A stretch of DNA of 13,985 nucleotides from UBA5287 sp041672395 (GTDB lineage Bacteria > Bacteroidota > Bacteroidia > Bacteroidales > Dysgonomonadaceae), in contig JBAYZS010000057.1 in assembly GCA_041672395.1 (NCBI GenBank), positions 1 to 13,985 of the forward strand. Reading direction: 5' to 3'. The position numbers were made by a program, and so were the translations under genes. Under the pieces are notes generated by a model that worked only from the letters and a program-made list of their open reading frames with translations, did not search any database and was not told the DNA's origin. Of the stretch, positions 6,273-13,985 are shown one piece after another (position 1 is the stretch's first letter; every line of letters begins with the position of its first letter).

Positions 6273-8378
6273 ATGATTTTAATTCCTATAAAAAAGAAAA
6301 ACATTCGCAAAATGTTATTCTGTTTGCTTGTGTTATTTCTCTCAACTTTCAATAAATATTTGAATGCAAACGAAAGCGATTCTTTACGTAATATTTCACT
6401 TGATTCGATTGTTGTAACAAACATCAAGCAACCATATTCAAAATGGTTGCAACCAAGTTCTATTACTTCTGTCAATTCTAATGTAATAGAACTGAAACAA
6501 ATACGTGAAATGAAAGACTTTTCAGCTTTCATTCCTAATTTCATTATGATTGACAGGGATTCAAGGCTCACATCTTCAGTATTTGTTAGAGGAGTTGGCT
6601 CAATAATTAATGCACCTGGAGTTGCTATGTATGTTGACGGGGTGCCACATTTTGAAAAATCTTCCTTTGATATCAACTTGTTGGCAATTGACAAAATAGA
6701 ATTCCTAAGGGGGCCACAGGGCACTTTATACGGAAGAAATGCAATGGGAGGAATCATTTTAGTTCATAGTAAATCACCATTTATTCATCAAGGCACAAAA
6801 ATACAATTACGTTACGGGAGATTCAACGATTTAAATATTGGCGTATCACATTTAAATAAATTAAATGACAATTTTGCATATAGTATTGCTGGAGAATATG
6901 AACATTCAGATGGCTTTATTCCTAATTCTTATAATAAGAAAAATACTGATGAATTAAATACAGCTTCAATAAACACTAGATTAGAATGGAGACCAATAAA
7001 CAAATTAAGCATTCGATTAATAAATGGTTATAATCATACTTATCAAGGTGCATTTACATATGGTTTAGTTGATACTACTAGAAATCGGGTTGATTCCGTA
7101 AATATCAACCATGAAAGTTCTTATTTACGAAATATCTATGATGGTGGTTTACAAATAAATTACCGCAATAATTCATTTTGGTTAAGTTCACAAACATCTG
7201 TTCAATTATTAAATGACATTTATAATGTCGACCAAGATGCATCACCAAAAAATCTATATTATGCTATCCAAACAGAAGATCAATTTTTGTTATCGCAAGA
7301 ATTAAATATTCACAGTTTAAATGATAATTGGTATGATTGGAATGTTGGCTTTTTTGCTTTTAATCATCAAATTAAAAGAGGAACAGATGTCTTTGTAAAT
7401 ATGGTTACACCAAATTATCAATTAGAAAAAAGATATGATGATTATAACCGAGGTTTTGCATTGTTTTATCAATCTACTTTCAAAATAACACCAAACCTGA
7501 ATGTAGAAGCGGGCATTAGATATGATTATGAAAACGCAAATTCTATACACATTGAAAATAAGATAATAGAGGGTCAAAAAACGTTGATTGGAAATTATGA
7601 CTCCCCACTTGCATTTATACAGTGGTTACCAAAAATATCTGCACAATATCGTTTAGCAAGAAATTCTCATATTTATGCTACAATAGCCAAAGGTTATAAA
7701 GCTGGTGGTTTCAATACTGTTTTTGAGAAACCTGAAGAAAGAACATTCCAACCAGAAAAAAGCTGGAATTACGAAATAGGAACTAAAATCTCCATTATAC
7801 AAAACAAATTGAATTTAGAAACCACCTTTTTTTATATTGACATTCAAGATCAACAAGTTAAACAGTTAATAGATTTGCAAGGTGTAAAAATTTATAATGC
7901 AGGTAAAACTGTTAATAAAGGAATTGAATTTGCAATAGATGTAATTCCTTTTAATAATTTTAATATTAATTTAGCGTATGGATTCACTGATGCTAAATTC
8001 AAAAAATATATTTATAGCAATAAACTTGATTATTCAGGAAATTATCTTCCTTTTATTCCACGAAACACCTTCTCTGTAGGAGGAAGTTACACGATTTACC
8101 ACCATTCATCCATATGGGACCGACTAGTTATTGGTGTAAACTCTATTGGGATGGGAGAAATTTATTGGCATGAAAATAATAAAATAAATCAACCGTTTTA
8201 TAATTTGCTAAATGCAAATATTACGATTTATCAGAATAACATAACTTTCTCTTTTTGGGGAAAGAATATTACAAATACAAATTATTTAGGTTACTATTTC
8301 GAATCAGCTGGTAAAAAATTAGGGAAACCTGGTAAACCAATGTCATTTGGAATTAGTGCCTCATATATAATTAAATGA
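6273..8378 (+). CDS. TonB-dependent outer-membrane receptor (siderophore/heme/porphyrin type)
   Basis: A 701-residue TonB-dependent receptor that should import a large scarce ligand through a 22-strand outer-membrane barrel. A basic start (IPIKKKNIRK) and hydrophobic stretch (about 14-26) form a signal peptide ending near NANES. A TonB-box-like DSIVVTN (44-50) follows, then the plug domain (about 60-170) with VFVRGVGS (103-110), VAMYVDGVP (117-125) and RGPQGTLYGRNAMGG (146-160). The rest is beta-barrel. It lacks the N-terminal carboxypeptidase-regulatory-like domain of SusC receptors and has no SusD partner, so it is of the FepA/CirA-like class. An alternative ATG (residue 14) would leave a short signal peptide. 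Its stop overlaps the MFS start by 4 nt. Ligand inference: neighbours point to a porphyrin, heme or iron chelate. The gene is clearly more AT-rich than hemG. Confidence 0.92.
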   Translation: MILIPIKKKNIRKMLFCLLVLFLSTFNKYLNANESDSLRNISLDSIVVTNIKQPYSKWLQPSSITSVNSNVIELKQIREMKDFSAFIPNFIMIDRDSRLTSSVFVRGVGSIINAPGVAMYVDGVPHFEKSSFDINLLAIDKIEFLRGPQGTLYGRNAMGGIILVHSKSPFIHQGTKIQLRYGRFNDLNIGVSHLNKLNDNFAYSIAGEYEHSDGFIPNSYNKKNTDELNTASINTRLEWRPINKLSIRLINGYNHTYQGAFTYGLVDTTRNRVDSVNINHESSYLRNIYDGGLQINYRNNSFWLSSQTSVQLLNDIYNVDQDASPKNLYYAIQTEDQFLLSQELNIHSLNDNWYDWNVGFFAFNHQIKRGTDVFVNMVTPNYQLEKRYDDYNRGFALFYQSTFKITPNLNVEAGIRYDYENANSIHIENKIIEGQKTLIGNYDSPLAFIQWLPKISAQYRLARNSHIYATIAKGYKAGGFNTVFEKPEERTFQPEKSWNYEIGTKISIIQNKLNLETTFFYIDIQDQQVKQLIDLQGVKIYNAGKTVNKGIEFAIDVIPFNNFNINLAYGFTDAKFKKYIYSNKLDYSGNYLPFIPRNTFSVGGSYTIYHHSSIWDRLVIGVNSIGMGEIYWHENNKINQPFYNLLNANITIYQNNITFSFWGKNITNTNYLGYYFESAGKKLGKPGKPMSFGISASYIIK

Positions 8379-9589
8379 AAAATCGACAAACATATACGCT
8401 ATTCACTTTCTTCACATTATATATAGCTCAATCAATACCGATGAGTTTTTTCTCATCGGCACTTCCTGTATTGATGCGTCAAGGAGCCTATTCACTTTTA
8501 GCTATAGCTTTACTTAAACTAATAAAAATTCCATGGCTGATTAAGTTTCTTTGGTCACCGATAGTAGACAGTCGGACCGAATCATTAAGGGATTATAAAA
8601 AATGGATATTTGGTGCTGAAATAATTTATGCAATTATCATTTTCTTTGTCGCCTCACTCATTATAGAAAGGGATTTCACACTTATTATCGTACTCATTAT
8701 ACTAGCCTTTATATCATCTGCCACACAAGATATTGCTACTGATGCCATGGCCGCTCGCTCATTTGACAGAAAAGATACTAGTCTATTGAACAGCATTCAA
8801 TCTATGGGATCATTTACAGGAAGTATGGTAGGTGGAGGATTTTTATTATTATTATTCCATAAAATCGGTTGGAATAGTCTGCTTCCCTGGGTTGCCATTT
8901 TTGTATTAATTGCACTAATCCCTTTGTATTTCATAAAAAACATAAAGCTGAGGGAACGCAATATGAAACAGAAAGCCAAACCTAAAGATATGTTGTTGTT
9001 TTTTAATCAAAAGAATATCTGGCGTCAAGTTGTTTTTCTGTCACTATATTATGCCGGTTTAATAGGTATATTATCGAATCTTAGTCCCTTTCTAGTCGAT
9101 ATTGGTTATGATATAAAAGAGATAGGAGGGATAGTTGGCATTTTTGGTGTGTCTTTTGGTATTTTATGTGCATTTATATCGGGAATATTCATTAGAAAGA
9201 TTGGAAAATCTCTTTCGCGGAAAATCATTTCGGCCCTCATCATAGTACCTGCAGTTTACTTTATTTGGCTTTCATCAAGCGGATCAACAGATCTAATTTA
9301 TATATTAATTGGCGTGGCATTAGTCTGGGGTATCTATGGTTTGTCTTCAACTTTGATAAACACTACTGCCATGGATATTGTTAGAGATGGTCGCGAGGGG
9401 ACTGATTTCACACTTCAAATAGTAATAACGCATCTTGGAGCAATGATGATCACAATTGCAAGTGCAAGTATAGGCGATGCTTTTGGATATAAAGGATTAT
9501 TTACAATGCAATTGTCAATTGCTATAATATCATTTTTGTTTGTGCTCCTCTTTAAACCATATTCGGTAAAATATGAAACAATGAATTAA
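8375..9589 (+). CDS. MFS inner-membrane transporter, AmpG/RhtX-FptX-like
   Basis: 404 residues with about twelve hydrophobic helices, a major facilitator transporter. The signatures LIKFLWSPIVDS (55-66) and TQDIATDAMA (117-126) after helix 4 are those of the AmpG-related branch, which includes RhtX and FptX, single-protein importers of intact siderophores across the inner membrane. A charged cytoplasmic loop near 190-210 separates the two six-helix halves. RhtX/FptX proteins work with a TonB-dependent receptor, and this gene overlaps one by 4 nt (ATGA), a close match in layout. The next gene, hemN, begins one base after its stop. Inference: it passes the receptor's ligand, plausibly a porphyrin or porphyrin-containing compound, into the cytoplasm. 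Muropeptide import, as by AmpG, is the main alternative but fits the neighbours poorly. Confidence 0.88.
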   Translation: MKNRQTYTLFTFFTLYIAQSIPMSFFSSALPVLMRQGAYSLLAIALLKLIKIPWLIKFLWSPIVDSRTESLRDYKKWIFGAEIIYAIIIFFVASLIIERDFTLIIVLIILAFISSATQDIATDAMAARSFDRKDTSLLNSIQSMGSFTGSMVGGGFLLLLFHKIGWNSLLPWVAIFVLIALIPLYFIKNIKLRERNMKQKAKPKDMLLFFNQKNIWRQVVFLSLYYAGLIGILSNLSPFLVDIGYDIKEIGGIVGIFGVSFGILCAFISGIFIRKIGKSLSRKIISALIIVPAVYFIWLSSSGSTDLIYILIGVALVWGIYGLSSTLINTTAMDIVRDGREGTDFTLQIVITHLGAMMITIASASIGDAFGYKGLFTMQLSIAIISFLFVLLFKPYSVKYETMN

Positions 9590-9590
9590 T

Positions 9591-10955
9591 ATGATAGATT
9601 TAATTTCAAAATATAACGTGCCTGTACCTAGGTACACTAGTTATCCACCGGCAAATTTTTTTCAAGATAACTTTACAGAAAAAGAATTCATTAAAGCTGT
9701 CGAATTATCAAACACTCAACAGCCTCAACACCTGTCATTCTATATTCATATACCCTATTGCAAACGTATGTGCTATTTTTGTGGATGTAATTCCTTTTCA
9801 AGGACTAAAGACACGGATGAGAAGGAATATATCGAAGCTGTGTTGAACGAAATTGAAATAGTTTGTTCTAGAATCGATAACAAAAGAAAGATTGCACAAA
9901 TTCATTACGGTGGAGGTTCACCCACATCCATCGACTTGAAGTTTATCAAACAGATCAACGAAAAGTTATTCGACAAATTTGAAGTTATTGAAAATCCAGA
10001 AATAGCAATCGAATGTCATGCTGGCTACCTTGATGAGAATGATTTTCAAGCACTTATAGATGCAGGTTTCAATCGTATGAGTATTGGCATTCAAGATTTC
10101 AACAATGCTGTATTGAAAGCATCAAATCGTGTCCCTACACTTTTACCGATTGAACAGATTTTTGATTTGTTACGCAAAAACAATATCCGAATAAACCTTG
10201 ATTTTATTTATGGCCTACCTTTGCAAACTGTAGAGAGTTTTTCTGCATCTATTCAAAAAGCAATTGAGCTTTCACCAGACCGTTTGGTTACTTTTTCATA
10301 TGCGCATGTTCCAAACATCTTTCCAAGACAGAAATTTCTTGAACGAAATGGTCTACCTTCAGATGAATTGAAAAACCAAATTTATCAAGCATCCAGGAAA
10401 TTGTTAATTGGTAATGGTTATAAACAAGTAGGGTTGGATCATTTCATGCATGAAAATGATGAACTATTCCAAGCTGCTCAAAACCACACACTTCATCGAA
10501 ACTTTCAAGGTTATTGTTCTCGACGCACAACGGGGCAGGTTTATGCATTTGGGGTTACAGCGATAAGCCAACTTTCAAGTGCTTATGCACAAAATACGAA
10601 AATAATAAATGAATACATAGAAACAGTAAATAAAGGAAACATTCCGGTTAAAAAAGGATATGTACTTAATAAAGATGAACAAATAACCCGTGAAGTTATT
10701 ACGGATTTGATGTGCAACGAACAAATCGATTGGCAGCAAATTGCTACACGACTTACACTTTCTATATCTGAAGTAAAAGCTGCTACTGCATATTCCGATC
10801 AAAAAATGAAGGTCTTAGCAGAAGATGGAATTATTGTTTTTAATGATAATAAAATTGAAATGTGCCAAAAAGGATCTCCATTTATCAGAAATGTTGCTGC
10901 ATCATTAGATAAATTACTTTTGAACACGAACAAAACGTTTTCAAAACCAATTTAA
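9591..10955 (+). CDS. hemN: Oxygen-independent coproporphyrinogen III oxidase (radical SAM) HemN
   Basis: 454 residues, the usual HemN length. It decarboxylates two propionate side chains of coproporphyrinogen III to give protoporphyrinogen IX without oxygen, using an iron-sulfur cluster and S-adenosylmethionine. The motif CKRMCYFCGC (Cys57, 61, 64, 66) is CxxxCxxCxC; the fourth cysteine separates true HemN from the HemW heme chaperones. Also seen: N-terminal VPRYTSYPP (12-20), GGGSPT (107-112), FNRMSIGIQDFN (159-170), DFIYGLPLQT (203-212), YAHVP (236-240), GLDHFM (280-285) and NFQGYCSRRTTGQVYAFG (303-320). The start is one base after the MFS stop. It supplies the substrate of the following oxidase. 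An oxygen-independent enzyme fits an anaerobic host. It appears intact. Confidence 0.95.
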   Translation: MIDLISKYNVPVPRYTSYPPANFFQDNFTEKEFIKAVELSNTQQPQHLSFYIHIPYCKRMCYFCGCNSFSRTKDTDEKEYIEAVLNEIEIVCSRIDNKRKIAQIHYGGGSPTSIDLKFIKQINEKLFDKFEVIENPEIAIECHAGYLDENDFQALIDAGFNRMSIGIQDFNNAVLKASNRVPTLLPIEQIFDLLRKNNIRINLDFIYGLPLQTVESFSASIQKAIELSPDRLVTFSYAHVPNIFPRQKFLERNGLPSDELKNQIYQASRKLLIGNGYKQVGLDHFMHENDELFQAAQNHTLHRNFQGYCSRRTTGQVYAFGVTAISQLSSAYAQNTKIINEYIETVNKGNIPVKKGYVLNKDEQITREVITDLMCNEQIDWQQIATRLTLSISEVKAATAYSDQKMKVLAEDGIIVFNDNKIEMCQKGSPFIRNVAASLDKLLLNTNKTFSKPI

Positions 10956-10965
10956 TATAAAAGAA

Positions 10966-12333
10966 ATGGAAAAAGATATTGTCATCATTGGAGGCGGATT
11001 AACAGGACTTTCTACTGCAATTAATCTAAAGAAAAAAGGATTTAACATAATTGTATTAGAAAAGACAGATAGAGTTGGTGGGCAAATTCAAACTTTTCAT
11101 GAAAATGATTTTGTATTTGAATCAGGTCCTAATACCGGATCAGGTGCATCCGAAGAAGTTATTAATCTTTTTGATGAACTGTCGGCAGAGTGTGAGATTG
11201 AGTTTGCGAAAAGAGATTCAGAAAAGCGACTAATTTGGAAGAACGGAAAATTTCATCCACTTCCAAACGGATTGTGGAGTGGAATTACAACACCTCTATT
11301 TAAGTTTTCAGACAAACTTCATATACTGGGTGAACCATGGCGTGCAAAAGGAAATAATCCAAATGAAACTGTAGCTGATTTAACTGCCCGAAGACTAGGT
11401 AAATCATTTGTCGATTATGCAGTAGATCCTTTTTTATCAGGAATATATGCAGGAGACGCAACTACATTAATTACACGACATGCATTACCAAAGCTTTATA
11501 ACTTGGAACAAGACTATGGAAGTTTTATCGGTGGAGCAATAAAGAAAGGTAAGGAAGCGAAAAAACAAGCAAAGTCACAGACAAAGAAAGGAATATTTTC
11601 TACCAGAGGAGGTATGGAAAACCTTATAAAAGCCATGGCAAATTATATTGGCAAGGAGAACATCCTGTTATCTTGTGAAAACATTGTAACTAAACCAAAT
11701 TCTGAGTCCGGAAAATGGAAAACATCTTTTAAACAAAACAATCAAGAGATTGAACTCACATCTAAGCACCTCATCACTACTGTTGGATCATACTTGCTTC
11801 CCGAAATATTGCCATTTATTGAAACAGATAAAATAAACAAGATAACTAACTTGCGTTATGCTCCTATCGTACAAATTGCCGTAGGAGTTAAAGATACAGG
11901 GAATCTAAAATTCGATGCATTCGGTGGTTTAATTTCTTCAAAAGATAATGAAGACTTTTTGGGAATACTGTTTCCATCATCTTGTTTTGAAGGACGCAGT
12001 CCCAACAACGGTTCATTATTCTCATTTTTTATGGGAGGTATAAAAAAAGCTGCTTTCACAGAACTATCAGACAACGAAATTGAAGAAAAAGTAGTTAAAA
12101 CATTTCACCGTATGTTAGGTTTCCCTGCATCGAAAGACCCGGATTTAATTCATATTTTTCGTCACAAACATGCAATTCCTCAATATGAGATCTCCTCAGA
12201 AGATCGATTCAATACCGTTAAAGAACTTGAAAAATATTACCATGGACTTCACATTGCCGGAAACTTGCGCGATGGTATAGGAATGGCGCATCGAATAATT
12301 CAAGGTGCCAGATTGGCTGATGAAATAAAATAA
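10966..12333 (+). CDS. hemG: Protoporphyrinogen oxidase, FAD-dependent (HemG/HemY type)
   Basis: 455 residues; converts protoporphyrinogen IX to protoporphyrin IX by six-electron oxidation with FAD. The N-terminal dinucleotide-binding motif IVIIGGGLTGLSTA (5-18), the ribose-binding Glu32 (LEKTDRVGGQ) and SGPNTG (53-58) are typical of the flavin amine-oxidase/PPO family. A substrate-domain middle section contains FLSGIYAGD, and the C-terminal FAD block HIAGNLRDGIGMAHRI lies near 428-444. It is the HemY-like flavoprotein called hemG in many Bacteroidota, not the flavodoxin-like HemG of E. coli. It starts 10 nt after hemN and ends the operon. Its natural electron acceptor under anaerobic conditions is not shown by the sequence. 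Ferrochelatase (hemH) is not in this window. Confidence 0.93.
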   Translation: MEKDIVIIGGGLTGLSTAINLKKKGFNIIVLEKTDRVGGQIQTFHENDFVFESGPNTGSGASEEVINLFDELSAECEIEFAKRDSEKRLIWKNGKFHPLPNGLWSGITTPLFKFSDKLHILGEPWRAKGNNPNETVADLTARRLGKSFVDYAVDPFLSGIYAGDATTLITRHALPKLYNLEQDYGSFIGGAIKKGKEAKKQAKSQTKKGIFSTRGGMENLIKAMANYIGKENILLSCENIVTKPNSESGKWKTSFKQNNQEIELTSKHLITTVGSYLLPEILPFIETDKINKITNLRYAPIVQIAVGVKDTGNLKFDAFGGLISSKDNEDFLGILFPSSCFEGRSPNNGSLFSFFMGGIKKAAFTELSDNEIEEKVVKTFHRMLGFPASKDPDLIHIFRHKHAIPQYEISSEDRFNTVKELEKYYHGLHIAGNLRDGIGMAHRIIQGARLADEIK

Positions 12334-12393
12334 CACCTCGATGTGTTGTTAAAACTAATGTGGATGCAATCTTTTAAGTGATTAGTCCTAAAT

Positions 12394-12426
12394 AAAAAGA
12401 GTTACAAATAAATTGTAACTCTTTTT
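12394..12426. terminator. Bidirectional intrinsic terminator between the hem operon and tRNA-Pro
   Basis: AAAAAGAGTTACAA (12394-12407), a 5-nt loop, then TTGTAACTCTTTTT (12413-12426): a perfect 14-bp stem with a T-run on each strand. It can end the operon (stop at 12333) and the convergent tRNA-Pro transcript. A weaker small hairpin (AACAC/GTGTT, 12332-12347) lies right at the hemG stop. Confidence 0.85.
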
Positions 12427-12432
12427 TCAACG

Positions 12433-12507
12433 TCGGGGTGAAAGGATTCGAACCTTCGACCTCCTGCTCCCAAAGCAGGCACACTAACCGGGCTGTGCTA
12501 CACCCCG
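12433..12507 (-). tRNA. tRNA-Pro (anticodon UGG)
   Basis: Read on the minus strand it folds as a complete 75-nt cloverleaf: acceptor CGGGGTG/CACCCCG, D arm GCAC/GTGT, anticodon stem CCTGC/GCAGG around loop TTTGGGA giving anticodon TGG (reads CCA and, by wobble, other proline codons), 5-nt variable loop and T arm with TTCGAAT. The discriminator base is A. CCA is not encoded and must be added after transcription. Confidence 0.97.
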
Positions 12508-12529
12508 AGATCTCAGTTAAATGTGGGTG

Positions 12530-12560
12530 CAAAATTACACTTTTTTGCGATAATACCAAA
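12530..12560 (-). promoter_or_regulatory. Promoter of tRNA-Pro
   Basis: On the minus strand TTTG (12560-12557), 19 nt, TAATTTTG (12537-12530): a full match to the Bacteroidota consensus, ending 22 nt before the mature tRNA 5' end. Confidence 0.7.
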
Positions 12561-12582
12561 ATAAATCACCTTTTTTTATTTA

Positions 12583-12616
12583 ATTGCACAAACAATGCAA
12601 GATTTATGTAAATTTG
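12583..12616 (+). promoter_or_regulatory. Promoter of aspS
   Basis: ATTG (12583-12586), 22 nt, TAAATTTG (12609-12616), followed by the aspS ATG 33 nt later. The -7 element is perfect and the spacing slightly long. It stands back to back with the tRNA-Pro promoter. Confidence 0.55.
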
Positions 12617-12649
12617 TAGGACCGTAATAATGATCAATTGCTTTATAAT

Positions 12650-13985
12650 ATGTATAGAACAAATACTTGTGGTGAACTTAGAATCACCAATATAAACAGC
12701 GAGATTACCCTTTCAGGCTGGGTACACAAAATCCGCAAAATGGGAGGCATGACTTTTATCGATTTACGTGACCGATATGGAATCACCCAATTATCATTCA
12801 ATCAAGCCATTAACCCTGAGCTATGTGAACAAGCTAATAAATTAGGGCGCGAATGTGTGATTCAGATAAAAGGTGTTGTAACAGAACGTTCAAACAAAAA
12901 CACCCATATTCCTACAGGTGATATTGAAATTAATGTGACTGCACTAAATGTACTCAATTCATCAAAGACACCACCTTTCACAATTGAAAATGAGACAGAT
13001 GGCGGAGATGATATCCGCATGAAATATCGATATCTTGATTTGAGACGCGATGTGGTCAGACAAAACCTTGAACTGCGTCACAAAATGACTATTGCCTCCA
13101 GACAATATTTAGACGAAAGACAATTTCTTGAAGTGGAAACCCCGGTCCTCATTGGTTCCACACCAGAAGGAGCTCGGGACTTCATAGTTCCTTCACGAAT
13201 GAATAAAGGTGAGTTTTATGCTCTACCTCAATCTCCTCAGTTATTTAAACAATTGTTGATGGTAGCTGGATTCGATCGATATTTCCAAATCGTAAAGTGT
13301 TTCCGTGACGAAGACCTTCGTGCTGACCGTCAACCTGAATTTACCCAAATCGACTGCGAAATGTCCTTTGTTGATCAAGAAGATGTGTTGAGCATTTTTG
13401 AGGGACTAACCAAATATATTTTCAAAACCATTAAAGGAATAGACCTACCTGATTTTCCTCGAATCAGTTATGCCGATGCAATGAAATTTTATGGTTCTGA
13501 CAAGCCAGACACACGCTTTGATATGAAGTTTGTAGAGATCAAAGATCTCACTGAAGGACACAATTTTGGAGTTTTCGATTCTGCAGAATATGTAGGAGCC
13601 ATTTGTGTTGAAAATTGCGCTACATATACCCGCAAACAATTAGACGAGTTGACCGATTTTGTAAAACGTCCTCAAATTGGCGCAAAAGGACTTGTCTATG
13701 TGCGTTATAATGAAGACGGAACAATCAAATCTTCAATTGATAAATTCTACAACGAAGACGATCTGAAGTTATGGCTTAACCGAAGTAATGCCCATCCCGG
13801 TGATCTGCTTCTTGTATTAAGTGGCGAAACCGAAAAGACACAGAAACAACTAGGGGAACTACGTCTGGAAATGGGCTCTCGATTAGGTTTACGCGATAAA
13901 TATAATTACAAATGTTTGTGGGTAGTAGATTTTCCACTTTTGGAATGGAACGAAGAAGATAATCGCTATATGGCCAAACATCACC
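12650..13985 (+). CDS. aspS: Aspartyl-tRNA synthetase, C-terminus cut off by window edge
   Basis: A class II aminoacyl-tRNA synthetase that charges tRNA-Asp with aspartate. 445 codons are visible of the roughly 585 usual for the bacterial enzyme. An OB-fold anticodon-binding domain fills about 1-105 (LSGWVHKIRKMGG at 21-33). The catalytic domain shows motif 1 around FLEVETPVL (159-167), TPEGARDFIVPSR (171-183), ALPQSPQLFKQLLM (191-204) and motif 2 CFRDEDLRADRQPEFTQID (217-235). A bacterial GAD-type insertion follows (about 280-420). Motif 3 lies beyond the right edge. The frame is open to base 13985. Start: ATG at 12650, encoding MYRTNTCGEL. It is divergent from tRNA-Pro, not functionally linked to it. 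Confidence 0.97.
   Translation, partial: MYRTNTCGELRITNINSEITLSGWVHKIRKMGGMTFIDLRDRYGITQLSFNQAINPELCEQANKLGRECVIQIKGVVTERSNKNTHIPTGDIEINVTALNVLNSSKTPPFTIENETDGGDDIRMKYRYLDLRRDVVRQNLELRHKMTIASRQYLDERQFLEVETPVLIGSTPEGARDFIVPSRMNKGEFYALPQSPQLFKQLLMVAGFDRYFQIVKCFRDEDLRADRQPEFTQIDCEMSFVDQEDVLSIFEGLTKYIFKTIKGIDLPDFPRISYADAMKFYGSDKPDTRFDMKFVEIKDLTEGHNFGVFDSAEYVGAICVENCATYTRKQLDELTDFVKRPQIGAKGLVYVRYNEDGTIKSSIDKFYNEDDLKLWLNRSNAHPGDLLLVLSGETEKTQKQLGELRLEMGSRLGLRDKYNYKCLWVVDFPLLEWNEEDNRYMAKHH

Noticed and set aside
6179..6757. Minus-strand 192-codon open frame across the receptor promoter
   Set aside because: It is antisense to the receptor signal peptide and plug, and it spans the IS junction, so it cannot be an old gene.
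6273..8378. SusC-type polysaccharide receptor
   Set aside because: There is no N-terminal carboxypeptidase-regulatory-like domain, the length is too short for SusC and no SusD gene follows.
9591..10955. HemW heme chaperone instead of HemN
   Set aside because: The fourth cysteine (CxxxCxxCxC) and the HemN-type PRYTSYP and NFQGY blocks favour a true coproporphyrinogen oxidase.
12374..12559. Minus-strand open frame over the tRNA-Pro gene
   Set aside because: It reads through the terminator and tRNA; a chance frame.
1..13985. CRISPR arrays, toxin-antitoxin pairs or phage genes
   Set aside because: No regular spaced repeats and no matching protein families were seen on either strand.

Overview
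The window looks like a low-GC chromosome segment from the Bacteroidota, most likely the order Bacteroidales. The evidence is the family content (DUF3822 next to rsmD, a Bacteroides-type IS1380 transposase, a TonB-dependent receptor), several promoters of the Bacteroidota form (TTTG or TTG, about 19-22 bases, then TAnnTTTG), a general lack of Shine-Dalgarno sequences, and a tRNA gene without an encoded CCA. Genus cannot be judged from sequence alone.

Positions 1-2809, minus strand: housekeeping genes. A Dda/RecD-like SF1 helicase is followed by a Bacteroidota-specific coiled-coil protein of unknown function and then rsmI (16S rRNA C1402 2'-O-methyltransferase), which runs off the left edge. 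Positions 2882-4233, plus strand: a DUF3822 protein overlaps rsmD (16S rRNA G966 N2-methyltransferase). Two rRNA methyltransferase genes therefore lie within about 4 kb.

Positions 4249-6189: a doubtful 64-codon TTG-start frame and a short spacer, then a complete IS1380-family insertion sequence at 4550-6184. It has imperfect 14-bp terminal repeats (11 of 14 match), a 5-bp ATTAA target duplication, an intact 425-residue transposase, and a hairpin that overlaps the presumed transposase promoter. It sits just upstream of the next operon's promoter.

Positions 6273-12333, plus strand: a tight four-gene operon with a 4-nt overlap and gaps of 1 and 10 nt. It encodes a TonB-dependent outer-membrane receptor, an AmpG/RhtX-like MFS inner-membrane transporter, HemN (anaerobic coproporphyrinogen III oxidase) and a HemG/HemY-type FAD protoporphyrinogen oxidase. 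Uptake across both membranes is thus linked to the two steps from coproporphyrinogen III to protoporphyrin IX. My reading (inference) is a porphyrin-precursor or heme salvage system. The operon has its own promoter, with a 12-bp palindrome between the two promoter elements.

Positions 12394-13985: a perfect 14-bp-stem terminator shared by the hem operon and a minus-strand tRNA-Pro(UGG), then a divergent promoter region and aspS (aspartyl-tRNA synthetase), which is cut by the right edge. The strongest candidate for a little-described system is the receptor-transporter-HemN-HemG operon with the insertion sequence at its control region. I saw no CRISPR array, prophage or toxin-antitoxin system.
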